60,158 bases of DNA from Streptomyces sp. S.PB5 (lineage in GTDB: Bacteria; Actinomycetota; Actinomycetes; Streptomycetales; Streptomycetaceae), in assembly GCF_030403745.1 (NCBI RefSeq), contig NZ_JAQMWP010000035.1, forward strand, positions 1-60,158. Direction: 5' to 3'. Shown here piece after piece: positions 33,068-40,821 of this stretch. Made by a program: the position numbers and the translations under genes. The first letter of the stretch is position 1; each line of letters starts with the position of its first letter. The notes under the pieces were generated by a model that worked only from the letters and a program-made list of their open reading frames with translations, was not told the DNA's origin and searched no databases.

Positions 33068-33529
33068 ATGCCCCTTCACCAGTACACCTACTTTGTGTTG
33101 TTCAGCCCACACACCTCGGCAGAGGAGATGACCTCGCAACTCGGCATCACTCCTGACGAGGTGTCCGTTCGGGGCAGCCGATTCACCGAGCCGAGGCCGA
33201 TTCCGGTCAGCCACCGCTGGAAGATCGTCTGCCGGGAGCCAGGTCTACGCGTCGACCAGCAGATCACGAGCATTCTCAACAGGCTCCAGCCCCACACAGA
33301 CCGCATCGCAGACCTCGCCCTGCATCTGGCCATCAACGGGGGCGGAGCAGTGCTTCAAGTCGTGCGCTACTTCAACAACACCGACCCGGGCAAGCCGAAC
33401 GCCGCGGATGCCCCCAACACCTTCGGCTGGCATCTGGACCGCAACGTCCTGGACTTCCTCATCGCCACCGGAGCCGAACTCGACGTCGACGAGTACGACA
33501 TGACCGGAGACGACGAGGACACCGCATAA
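33068..33529 (+). CDS. DUF4279-domain protein
   Basis: 153 residues from ATG 33068, chosen because homologues begin close to MPLHQYTYFVLFS; the frame is open further upstream to 32990. DUF4279 features are an N-terminal YFVLFSPHTSAEEMTSQLGI, then TPDEVSVRGSRF, SHRWKIVCREPGL, and a C-terminal GWHLDRNVLDFLIATGAELD. Function unknown; proteins of this kind act singly and are often near toxin- or contact-system genes, none of which is seen here. Confidence 0.75.
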   Translation: MPLHQYTYFVLFSPHTSAEEMTSQLGITPDEVSVRGSRFTEPRPIPVSHRWKIVCREPGLRVDQQITSILNRLQPHTDRIADLALHLAINGGGAVLQVVRYFNNTDPGKPNAADAPNTFGWHLDRNVLDFLIATGAELDVDEYDMTGDDEDTA

Positions 33530-34215
33530 GCACATGGCCCCCGTATCAAAGGGTCGTTGAGCAGTACGTGACCACGCTCGCGCTCTCCACCGCCGTAATG
33601 CAGGACGCGCGGCCGAGCTCCTTGCCTCGTACGAGATCGGGCAGTGGGTGCCGGAGCACGACGTACGGGAGCTCGCCGAAGGCCTCGCGATGGGCCAGTG
33701 AACAGAATCGTGCAGCGCCCTACGCGGCGGCAGGACCCGCTCAATCAGGTCTGATGTCATCGCCTTCGAGGGATGTTCGGCACGGCAGGCAGTTCCACTG
33801 ACACCGCCGTGCAGTCAGGGCGCCGGCCTCGGAGTGTCAACGCTCTCCGGAGTCCTGAGCAGCACACACGGCAGCACCCCGGACGAGGAAGCAGTCCGGG
33901 ACGCAGCGCATCAGGACGAGATCAGATTCGCCAGGAGCGGATGCGATCGGCTGCGCCGTACCCGTCGGCGCGGCCGGCGTCGATGTCCCGGGCAAGGGGG
34001 CGCTGACTCCTCCGGGCTCAGAGTCAGGCTCTGAGCTTGTGTTCTAGCCTTCGGCCTCGAACGGGCCCCGTACGCGCCCACGCTGGGCGTTCCGCCGGAC
34101 AGGCCGACGACTCTCGCGTGATCATGCGTTCCGCCACGGAACCACGCTCACACGAAGGCCGCAGAGGTGAAGTCGGCTGCACTCCTATGCCCGGCGGGAC
34201 GCGTTTGACAGCGCA
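33530..34215. other. Intergenic with short unrecognised fragments
   Basis: At 33607-33701 (plus) RAAELLASYEIGQWVPEHDV RELAEGLAMGQ ends in a natural-looking stop and resembles the C-terminus of a real protein. Near 33834 TLSGVLSSTHGSTPDEEAVR is another short island. Neither has a start or a known family. Confidence 0.3.
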
Positions 34216-34764
34216 TCACCCTTCCGGAACGACTTCTGCTCGTTCCTGAGCCAGGAGGATCGCGGTCACGCTACCGGCCTCGGTGATGCGACCGGACCGT
34301 ACGGCGTCCACGGCGTCAGCCAGAGGGATCCACGCCACCGTCATCCCGATCTCGGTGTCGTCTCGGTGCAGCTGCCCAGGGTGCAGGTCCGTGGCGAGGA
34401 AGAGGTGCGTCCGGGCGCTCGTCGTGGCCGGCAGAGGATCGATCACGCCCAGCGGGTGCAGGGCGCCGGCGAGGACGCCGGTCTCCTCCTCCAGCTCCCG
34501 CCGGGCCGCCTGCGGCGGCTCCTGGCCTGCGCTGCCGCCTCCCGGCAGATGCTGGACCCTGCGGCGCTGAAGGTAGAAGTCGTCCTCGACGATCGCGACC
34601 CGCCCGTGATCGTCGAGCGCGACCACGCGGACCGTGTCGTCCACGCTGATGTGCTCGTAAATGCCGGTGCCGACTCCATCCGGCTTGACCACCGTGTCGC
34701 GGTGGAGCGTCAAGAACGGGCCCTCATGGACCACCTCGCTCGAAAGCTGCACCCACTCGGCCAT
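34216..34764 (-). CDS. Nudix hydrolase
   Basis: 182 residues; ATG 34764 follows GGGGAG. The Nudix box runs over residues 76-98 within PGGGSAGQEPPQAARRELEE then ETG (G-x5-E-x7-REUxEExGU), preceded by an ADP-ribose-pyrophosphatase-like layout: VVHEGPFLTLHRDTVVKPDG, YEHISVDDTVRVVALDDHGR. It probably hydrolyses a nucleoside diphosphate linked to another group, such as ADP-ribose. A frameshifted relative lies at 28471-28994. Confidence 0.9.
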   Translation of the reverse strand: MAEWVQLSSEVVHEGPFLTLHRDTVVKPDGVGTGIYEHISVDDTVRVVALDDHGRVAIVEDDFYLQRRRVQHLPGGGSAGQEPPQAARRELEEETGVLAGALHPLGVIDPLPATTSARTHLFLATDLHPGQLHRDDTEIGMTVAWIPLADAVDAVRSGRITEAGSVTAILLAQERAEVVPEG

Positions 34765-34873
34765 GCCTGCTCCCCCTTCGTGGCTCCGGCCCAAGTGGAC
34801 CCGACACCGGACGCTACCTGGCCTCCTGGATTCAGGCGCAGGCGGGACACCGGGGAAGACGGCGTCCAGGGGA

Positions 34874-35524
34874 TCACCCCAGTGCGTCGAGAGCGTCGAG
34901 GATGTCGGCCGGTTCGGCGCGGGTGGTGTAGTCGGTGTCGGCAAAGGCCCAGCGGATCACGCCGTCGCGGTCGATGACGTAGGTGGCGGGCAGCGGGAGG
35001 GTGCGCGGATGGCCGTGGTTGACGCGCTGGAGGTCGAAGCCGAGTTTGTCGTAGACGGCGGCGAGGTCGTCAGGGAGGTCGAAGGCGAGGCCGTACTGCT
35101 TGGCGGTGTCGGAGCCGATGTCGCTGAGGACGTCGAAGGTGAGGGCGTGCTTCTCGGTCAGAGTGAGGGACTCGTCGGGGATCTGCGGCGAGACGGCCAC
35201 CAGGCGGGCGCCGCGGGTGGTGATGGCCTCGTGGTGCTGCTGGAGGGAGCGCAGGGCGATGTTGCAGTACGGGCACCAGGCGCCGCGGTAGAAGGTCAGG
35301 ACGACCGGGCCTTGGACGAGCAGGTCGTCCAGGGTCAGGGTCTGTCCGGTCGCGGAGGGGAGGCTGAAGCGCGGGGCCGGCGTACCGACGGTCAGGGCGC
35401 GGTCGGCCTGGCCCGAGTCGGCGAGTTCCCGGCTTGCCCGCTGCATGATCTCCCGGATCTCTGCGGGGATCTGCTGCTGACGGGCTTCGTAGAAGGTGCG
35501 CAGTTCCGCGTTCAGGGTGGGCAT
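34874..35524 (-). CDS. Peroxiredoxin (AhpC/TSA family) with CxxC
   Basis: 216 residues; ATG 35524 follows AGGAGG. A leading helical segment of about 40 residues precedes the thioredoxin-like domain. The active site VLTFYRGAWCPYCNIALRSL has Cys84 and Cys87, so a CPYC pair rather than the single peroxidatic Cys of classical AhpC. The rest (YVIDRDGVIRWAFADTDYTT) is typical of AhpC/TSA proteins. It reduces peroxides or acts as a thiol oxidoreductase. It is divergent from a TetR gene; the same 24-bp operator is present in front of both. Confidence 0.9.
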   Translation of the reverse strand: MPTLNAELRTFYEARQQQIPAEIREIMQRASRELADSGQADRALTVGTPAPRFSLPSATGQTLTLDDLLVQGPVVLTFYRGAWCPYCNIALRSLQQHHEAITTRGARLVAVSPQIPDESLTLTEKHALTFDVLSDIGSDTAKQYGLAFDLPDDLAAVYDKLGFDLQRVNHGHPRTLPLPATYVIDRDGVIRWAFADTDYTTRAEPADILDALDALG

Positions 35525-35562
35525 GGCGCTGGTTCCTCCTGGCTGACGGCTGGAGCGGGCCA

Positions 35563-35586
35563 ATCTTGAAATGACCGTTCCAAGAT
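35563..35586. promoter_or_regulatory. 24-bp inverted-repeat operator, peroxiredoxin side
   Basis: ATCTTGAAA (35563-35571) and GTTCCAAGAT (35577-35586); written in the other orientation it is ATCTTGGAA-N6-TTTCAAGAT, the same arms as at 35908-35931. It lies 39 bases upstream of the peroxiredoxin ATG. Confidence 0.75.
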
Positions 35587-35907
35587 AAGGGCATGCGCGG
35601 CCGCGCGCCAGCCGCACGGAGATGTCAATCGGTCACAGGCTGGTGGACGGGTGGTGGCCGGCCAGGGCAAGAGCGCGGACGAAGGCGGCGAAGTGGACCA
35701 CGCGGCGGGCGAGGAAGCGACAGAAGCGGGGGGTCTGCGACCCGTACGCGGCCCCCCAGAGGGCTGGTATGTGATTCATGAGGGCATGGTCCCGCCACGC
35801 GGCACCCCTCGGGTGGATCGTGGACGAAGCTGGACGCCTTCGCACAGGTGGGCGGCCTGCCCCGCTCTGCACCCGCCAGCACCTTCGCGGCGGGGTGAAC
35901 GCGGAGT
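35587..35907. other. Divergent intergenic region
   Basis: About 320 bases between two copies of the operator. No gene recognised; open frames on the minus strand are proline/arginine-rich and unconvincing. Confidence 0.35.
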
Positions 35908-35931
35908 ATCTTGGAATCCTTATTTCAAGAT
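35908..35931. promoter_or_regulatory. 24-bp inverted-repeat operator, tetR side
   Basis: ATCTTGGAA (35908-35916), spacer TCCTTA, TTTCAAGAT (35923-35931). Its arms match those at 35563-35586 exactly when the latter is inverted; only the six-base centre differs. It lies 12 bases before the tetR ATG, so the repressor probably controls itself and the peroxiredoxin. Confidence 0.78.
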
Positions 35932-35942
35932 GACGGAGTGAC

Positions 35943-36542
35943 ATGCCGGATATCAAGCACTTCGATCCGGACGCCACCCTGGAGACCGTGGTGCGACTGT
36001 TCTGGCGGCAGGGCGTGGCCTCGACCGGGATCCAGGACGTGGTGACCGCGACCGGGCTCAACCGTTCCAGCCTGTACGCCACGTTCGGCGGCAAGCAGGA
36101 GCTCTACCTCGCCGCGTTGCGCCGCTACCTGGAGCGGCGGTCCCAGCCGATGTTTCGGCGCCTGGCGGAGGACGAGCGGGGTCTTCCGGCCGTCTCCGAG
36201 TTCTTCGGCGACCTGATCGAGGCCCGCTGCTCGGGCGATTACGCCCGCTGGGGCTGCATGGTCTCCAATGCGCACGCCGGTGCCGAGAACAGTGAACCCG
36301 AGGTACGCGCGGTCCTGGATCAGCACCACCAGGAGTTGCGGGACGCGTTGTACGCGGCGCTCGTCAGCGCCGAGCGCCAGGGGCAGCTCGCCCCCGGCGC
36401 CGATCCCGGTGCTTCCGCCGATCTGCTGGCGCTGCTCGCCTACGGCGTCAACCTGCGCTCGCGTGCTGGTGCCGACGCCGCGACGCTGACCACCACGGTG
36501 ACCGCCGCCCTGGACGCGATCGCCGACCGGGCGGCGGCGTAG
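35943..36542 (+). CDS. TetR-family regulator of the peroxiredoxin
   Basis: 199 residues; ATG 35943 follows CGGAG. DNA-binding domain: ETVVRLFWRQGVASTGIQDV, VTATGLNRSSLYATFGGKQE (recognition helix NRSSLYATF). The C-terminal domain has Cys96 and Cys105 in EARCSGDYARWGCMVSNAH; the W-G-C motif is shared with electrophile- and oxidant-responsive TetR proteins, so thiol sensing is plausible but inferred. It is divergent from the CxxC peroxiredoxin and has an identical operator at both promoters. Confidence 0.9.
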   Translation: MPDIKHFDPDATLETVVRLFWRQGVASTGIQDVVTATGLNRSSLYATFGGKQELYLAALRRYLERRSQPMFRRLAEDERGLPAVSEFFGDLIEARCSGDYARWGCMVSNAHAGAENSEPEVRAVLDQHHQELRDALYAALVSAERQGQLAPGADPGASADLLALLAYGVNLRSRAGADAATLTTTVTAALDAIADRAAA

Positions 36543-36561
36543 CCGTGCGTGGATCCGCCTC

Positions 36562-37510
36562 TCAACTGGGGTTGGGGGCAGGCGAAGTGCCTGGACGAAG
36601 GGCGGGAGCCGCTTTCGCTTGCGTTTGTGCCGCATCCGCCGTGCAGCCCCTGGGGGACGTGACGTCGATGCCCTCGGGGGCCTTCGCGGCCTTCAGGACG
36701 AAGGTCAGGACGACCGTGACCACCACGTTGAGCACGAACGCCGTGAGGCCGATGTAGCCGATCTCGCCGATGCCCGGGATCTCCTTCGACGAACCGCCGA
36801 AGTGCTTCTGGGTCGGGGAGGCGACGCCGTACGCGGCGACCGTGCCGTAGATCATGCCGACCGCCCAGCCGGCGAGCAGGGCCCAGCGGTGGAACCAGCG
36901 GGTGAACAGGCCGCCGACCAGGGCCGGGAAGGTCTGCAGGATCCAGATGCCACCCAGCAGCTGGAAGTTGATGGCGACCGTCTTGTCCATCGTCAGGACG
37001 AAGACCAGCGCGCCGACCTTCACCAGCAGCGAGACCAGCTTGGAGACCTTGGTCTCCTGCTCCGGCGTGGCGTCCGGCTTGATGAAGTCCTTGTAGATGT
37101 TGCGGGTGAACAGGTTCGCCGCCGCGATGGACATGATGGCCGCCGGGACCAGTGCGCCCATGCCGATCGCCGCGAAGGCCACGCCCGCGAACCAGGCCGG
37201 GAACATGTTCTCGAACAGCTGCGGGATCGCCAACTGGCCGTTGGAACGTCGCCGTGATCGAATGCGGGTACATGAACATGGCCATGGCCGAGCCCAACGC
37301 CAGCGTGGCGTACGTCCATTGGCCCTCCGCAGCCGGGAGCAATCCGCCCGCACCCGTCGTGGCGTACTTCCTGTCCGCCGCGGCGAAGATCACATCGAAC
37401 CCGCCCACCTTGCTCGGGATGAAGACGATCACAACGACGATGACGACGTAGATCAACGCGTCCTTGACAAAGTCGATCATGGCGGGGGCGCGCAGACCCG
37501 ACGAGTAGGT
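36562..37510 (-). pseudogene. Sodium:solute symporter (monocarboxylate/acetate type), broken
   Basis: Minus-strand pieces of an SSS-family permease. Frame one (about 37510-37250) has AMIDFVKDALIYVVIVVVIV, FAAADRKYATTGAGGLLPAA, MAMFMYPHSITATF. A deletion of about 50 residues and a frame change follow, then (37240-36562) QLAIPQLFENMFPAWFAGVA, AANLFTRNIYKDFIKPDATP, FQLLGGIWILQTFPALVGGL and a C-terminal tail. The first four or so helices are missing and replaced by an IS982 fragment. Homologues carry short-chain carboxylates. Confidence 0.8.
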
Positions 37511-37702
37511 GTACGCCGCCCGCAAGAGGAGCAGCCAGTGCGCCTCGGAGGTGAAGCCGAGCAGCGACTGGGCGAGCGCGACACACACGAGCTCGGAGTC
37601 GGTCAATACCGGGGGCCTGCCCAGCCGTCGTGGTCCCGCCGGCTCGTCGTCGATCTTCACATACATGTGGTCAGAGGGGTCTCGCTGTCGTTCGTCATGC
37701 AA
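37511..37702 (-). pseudogene. IS982-type transposase N-terminal fragment fused to the symporter remnant
   Basis: From ATG 37702 the frame reads YVKIDDEPAGPRRLGRPPVL, TDSELVCVALAQSLLGFTSE AHWLLLLR, the N-terminus of an IS982/IS4-like Streptomyces transposase, and then runs in frame into the symporter (AAYTYSSGLRAPA). The chimera would give a hybrid open frame, but neither part is complete. Confidence 0.65.
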
Positions 37703-37821
37703 CGATCAACGAGACCCTTTTCCTTTGCGCTCGCAGGACTTCGGACCTATCCGTCCAGCCCTACCAACTGGGGTGGGAGGGGCCGTTCAGCATTCGTGAC
37801 GGCGCGGGAGCGGCCCCCCGC
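37703..37821. other. Intergenic
   Basis: No gene; it probably contains the outer end of the IS982 fragment. Confidence 0.3.
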
Positions 37822-38757
37822 TCACCACCGGTGGGTGAACTCCTGGCGGTCGGCGAAGTTCTCGTAGCCTGCCCGTTCAAAAGCCATCCTCATGGCGGTG
37901 TTGGCCGCGTCGCAGTCGCCGCGGATCTCCTCGGCGCCCGCTTCGACCAGCAGCCGCGTGCCGCGGGCCACCACCGCGGTCGCGTAGCCGTTACCGCGGC
38001 AGGCCGGAGACACAGCCACCAGGCCGATCACCGCGGTCGAGGCGTTTCGGGCGGGGAGGCTGAGGGCAGCCGGCGTGCCGTCCGGAGCGTAGCCGAGTTC
38101 CCACCACGAGGGCTCGTACGAGAACTCCTCCATGTCCGCGATGAGGCTCTCCGCCGCACGCCGGGCGCCGTGCTGGGCGACTCTGGCGGCGAGTTGGGCG
38201 TCGGCGCTGGTCGGCAGCGCCTCGGCGAGCAGAGAGATGAACGGCTCACGTCCCAGACTGGGCAGGGAACGCCAGGTCAATCGGTCATCATGCGAAGTGA
38301 GTTCCGCCCCGGAGCGGCGGCGGAAGCGGCGACCGTCACGGGCCTGCTCGAAGCCCACCAGACGGAGAAGCTCGGCGCGCCGTTCCGGCTCCGCCTGGAA
38401 CTGCGGCGGCTGCGTCGGCGAGTCGATGACGTGCTCCAGCTCCGTGGCGCCGAGCGAGCCGGCCAGGGCGACGGCCTCGGCCAGCAGTGCCCGGCCGGTG
38501 GCCAGGCCCGGCTCGTCCCACGGTGTCTCAAGGAGCACCAGGGCCATCGGGATGTCGTTCCCGGGGAGGGTCCACAGCGCGGTGGCCGCGGTGAGCCGAC
38601 CGGTCTCGTCCTCCGCGACCAGGCACCACTCCGGCCGCGTGCACTTCTTGGCCAGGAGGTCGGTGAGGTAGGCGGCCGTCCCGGCGTTGCGCTCGGGCTG
38701 GTCGGCGTGCTGGACGAGGGCAGGCAGTTCGTCGGGGCGCGCTATACGTACAGGCAT
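37822..38757 (-). CDS. GNAT-family acetyltransferase (two-domain)
   Basis: 311 residues from ATG 38757, preferred over an upstream in-frame start at 38814 because MPVRIARPDELPALVQHADQ is a typical GNAT beginning. The C-terminal GNAT domain is clear: AVIGLVAVSPACRGNGYATA with VVARGTRLL (acetyl-CoA loop CRGNGYA) and NTAMRMAFERAGYENFADR. The N-terminal half (CLVAEDETGRLTAATALWTL) looks like a degenerate second GNAT domain, as in mycothiol-synthase-like proteins. Substrate unknown; no operon partners. Confidence 0.85.
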   Translation of the reverse strand: MPVRIARPDELPALVQHADQPERNAGTAAYLTDLLAKKCTRPEWCLVAEDETGRLTAATALWTLPGNDIPMALVLLETPWDEPGLATGRALLAEAVALAGSLGATELEHVIDSPTQPPQFQAEPERRAELLRLVGFEQARDGRRFRRRSGAELTSHDDRLTWRSLPSLGREPFISLLAEALPTSADAQLAARVAQHGARRAAESLIADMEEFSYEPSWWELGYAPDGTPAALSLPARNASTAVIGLVAVSPACRGNGYATAVVARGTRLLVEAGAEEIRGDCDAANTAMRMAFERAGYENFADRQEFTHRW

Positions 38758-38974
38758 GTACTGGGATCGTCCTGTCTCTCGATGATGTAGCTGGACTTTG
38801 CATGAAACCGCCACCCAGTAGCACCGGCAGGCATGGCTGTTCCCGCCCTTGTCAGAGCGGCCATCAGACCCGGGCTCACGGGACTGGATACTGTCGGCCT
38901 CCTGCGGCAGCGGTGGATCTACAACCGATCAGCGGTGGCCGTGGCCTGGCACAGGGCGGTGCGGCGCAGGCATC
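38758..38974. other. Intergenic, nothing recognised
   Basis: A short plus-strand frame (from ATG 38833) lacks family support. Confidence 0.3.
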
Positions 38975-39484
38975 TCATTCCACCGGGTAGCGCACCACCA
39001 GCACCCCCTCCACATCCCTCCCCACCGCCTCGTACAGATGCGGTACATCCGCCGCCCACCGGGCGTGGCCGCCCGGGCCAACCTCGAGCGGGGCGGAGGC
39101 GGGACCAACCCGGGCCGTACCGCTGAAGACCAGCAAGTGCTCCTCCGTGCCCGGCACATGAGCGGCCGAGCGCTGCACCGCGCCGCTCTGAATGCGGATG
39201 CGATACACCTCCGACACCGCAGCCGCGTCCTGCACGCGGTCCGTCAGCACCGCGTGCACCGCCGCGCCCTGCACCGGGGCGGGGCCGACGACCGTGCTCA
39301 GCGGCGCCTGAAGGGCCGTGGTCAGCGCGTACAGCGTTTCCAGGGTCGGATTGCGTCGGCCCGTCTCCAGTTCCGAGAGCGTGCCCTTGCCGACGCCGGA
39401 GCGGCGGGCCAGTTCCGACAGCGACAGGCCGCCGTCCTGGCGCAGACGGCGCAGACGCTCGCCCACCTCCTGGGCCAGTTCCAT
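38975..39484 (-). CDS. XRE-family regulator with C-terminal cupin domain
   Basis: 169 residues from ATG 39484. Helix-turn-helix: LRRLRQDGGLSLSELARRSG, VGKGTLSELETGRRNPTLET (residues about 10-50), then a small beta-barrel cupin in the last 90 residues (AAHVPGTEEHLLVFSGTARV, GPGGHARWAADVPHLYEAVG). Such regulators sense a small ligand in the cupin pocket and often govern a neighbouring transporter or enzyme. Its promoter carries a nested 34-bp palindrome, suggesting strong autoregulation; no intact partner gene is nearby, only transposase and GntR debris. Confidence 0.88.
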   Translation of the reverse strand: MELAQEVGERLRRLRQDGGLSLSELARRSGVGKGTLSELETGRRNPTLETLYALTTALQAPLSTVVGPAPVQGAAVHAVLTDRVQDAAAVSEVYRIRIQSGAVQRSAAHVPGTEEHLLVFSGTARVGPASAPLEVGPGGHARWAADVPHLYEAVGRDVEGVLVVRYPVE

Positions 39485-39533
39485 AGCTTTCCGCCCCTGC
39501 TCGCCGGTGATGCGGTGCCCGTGACGCGACCAG

Positions 39534-39567
39534 CGTTCCACAAACAGAACGTTCTGTAAACGGAACG
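39534..39567. promoter_or_regulatory. Nested 34-bp palindromic operator of the XRE-cupin gene
   Basis: Inner palindrome ACAGAACGTTCTGT (39544-39557) is perfect. Outer arms CGTTCC (39534-39539) and GGAACG (39562-39567) are also perfectly inverted and share the same centre. GAACG/CGTTC thus occurs twice on each side, suggesting two repressor dimers. It lies 50-83 bases before the ATG. Confidence 0.7.
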
Positions 39568-39644
39568 ATCGTGGTAGCCGCTCACGCGTACTGTCGCCGA
39601 GGCCAAGGCCGAGCCAAGGCCCAGAAGGAGGTCCAGAGCACACT

Positions 39645-39800
39645 GCAGCCGGCCCTGGTCGAGGTAGCGGACCGGTATGTGAGCGCTGCCGGTGTAGCCC
39701 AACTCCCGGATCTCCTGGAGGAGGTGGCTGACCGGGATGGCCGGTCCCTGGGCATGGCGCCCACGCAGGTGGTCACGGCAGGGGTCGACGAGGGTGGGCC
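39645..39800 (-). pseudogene. ISL3-family transposase fragment
   Basis: TLVDPCRDHLRGRHAQGPAI, PVSHLLQEIRELGYTGSAHI, PVRYLDQGR matches the ISL3 segment DPYRDHLRxRxAxxPxVPVxxLLxEIRxxGYxGSxxxLVRY. Only about 50 codons survive. Confidence 0.65.
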
Positions 39801-39810
39801 GGTAGCCGGG

Positions 39811-39950
39811 GCGATGCGGCAGCGGGCTGCGCGAGAGCGGGTAGGGTTCCAGGCCGCCGAGATGCTCGCGGACGGCATTGCTGCGCCGCGGGTGGCGAGG
39901 CTGTTGCGGGTCTCGCGGAAGTCCGCCTACCCCTGGCATCTGGACATGCC
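39811..39950 (+). pseudogene. IS630-type helix-turn-helix fragment
   Basis: AARERVGFQAAEMLADGIAA, PRVARLLRVSRKSAYPWHL is the N-terminal winged-helix segment found in Streptomyces IS630-like transposases (VxxRLxVSRKSAYxWH). The catalytic domain is absent. Confidence 0.55.
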
Positions 39951-39992
39951 GGAGCCAAACACTCACGGAACACGGAAGGGTTCGCGTAGTCC

Positions 39993-40606
39993 CTGACGGA
40001 CGAGGCCATCGAGCAGATCCGTGAGCTGATCCGCACCGGTGCGGTTTCCCCGGGCTTGAAGCTGCCGTCGTAACCAGAGCTGGCGGCCCAGCTGGGCCTG
40101 TCCCGCAATCTGGCCCGGCAGTGAAGGCCCTGGCCGCCCCGCGGGTCCTGGAGGTCCGGCGGGGCGACGGCACCTACGTGACCAGCCTGAGCCGAGCCTG
40201 CTCCTCCAGGGCCTCGGCGGAGCCATGGACTGCTGCAGGGCGGCTCGGCCGCCCTGCAGGACCTCATGGAGGTACCACGCCATCTCGAACCGGTCGCCAC
40301 ACTGGCCGCCACCCGCATCTATCTCCGAGGAGCAGTTGACCGAGGTGAAACAACACCTGGACGCCATGGGCGCAGCCCGCGACGGCGTCGAGCAGCTCAA
40401 CGCCCATGACGCGGCCTTCCACCGTGCCGTCATCTCAGCCACGGGCAACGACACACTGCGCACCCGCATCCGGCGCGGCCTCGCCGCACATGAGGCGAGC
40501 TTCACGGCCCTGTCCACCCGCGACGCCGCCCTCAGCCAGGCCACCGCACTGCTACATGAGCAACGCCGAACCGTGGCTGCGCCGGCACCTGCGGTCCACC
40601 GGGTCA
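39993..40606 (+). pseudogene. GntR/FadR-family regulator, degenerate
   Basis: SLTDEAIEQIRELIRTGAVS, PGLKLPS then a stop; PELAAQLGLSRNLARQ then a stop; ALAAPRVLEVRRGDGTYVTS in another frame; then EEQLTEVKQHLDAMGAARDG, NAHDAAFHRAVISATGNDTL and ALLHMSNAEPWLRRHL. This is a complete FadR-type regulator (winged helix plus FCD domain) carrying at least two nonsense changes and two to three frameshifts. Confidence 0.75.
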
Positions 40607-40821
40607 CCCCTCGGCCGCGCCGCGCGGCCGAGGCGCTCAACGAGGCCCGGCGGACCATGCTCTCGGTGGACTTCACCCGCTCACACAAGTCGTCCGATGG
40701 ACGGCGCACAACCGACCGCACGGGTGACCAACCACGTTTCTCCGGTCTCCGCCATGGTCGGGAACACATGGGTGGACCCCCTGTCCGGCGAACGGGTCCT
40801 TCCCTCCGAACACAGCGACAA
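40607..40821. other. Intergenic, nothing recognised
   Basis: No supported gene before the end of the ThuA gene. Confidence 0.3.
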
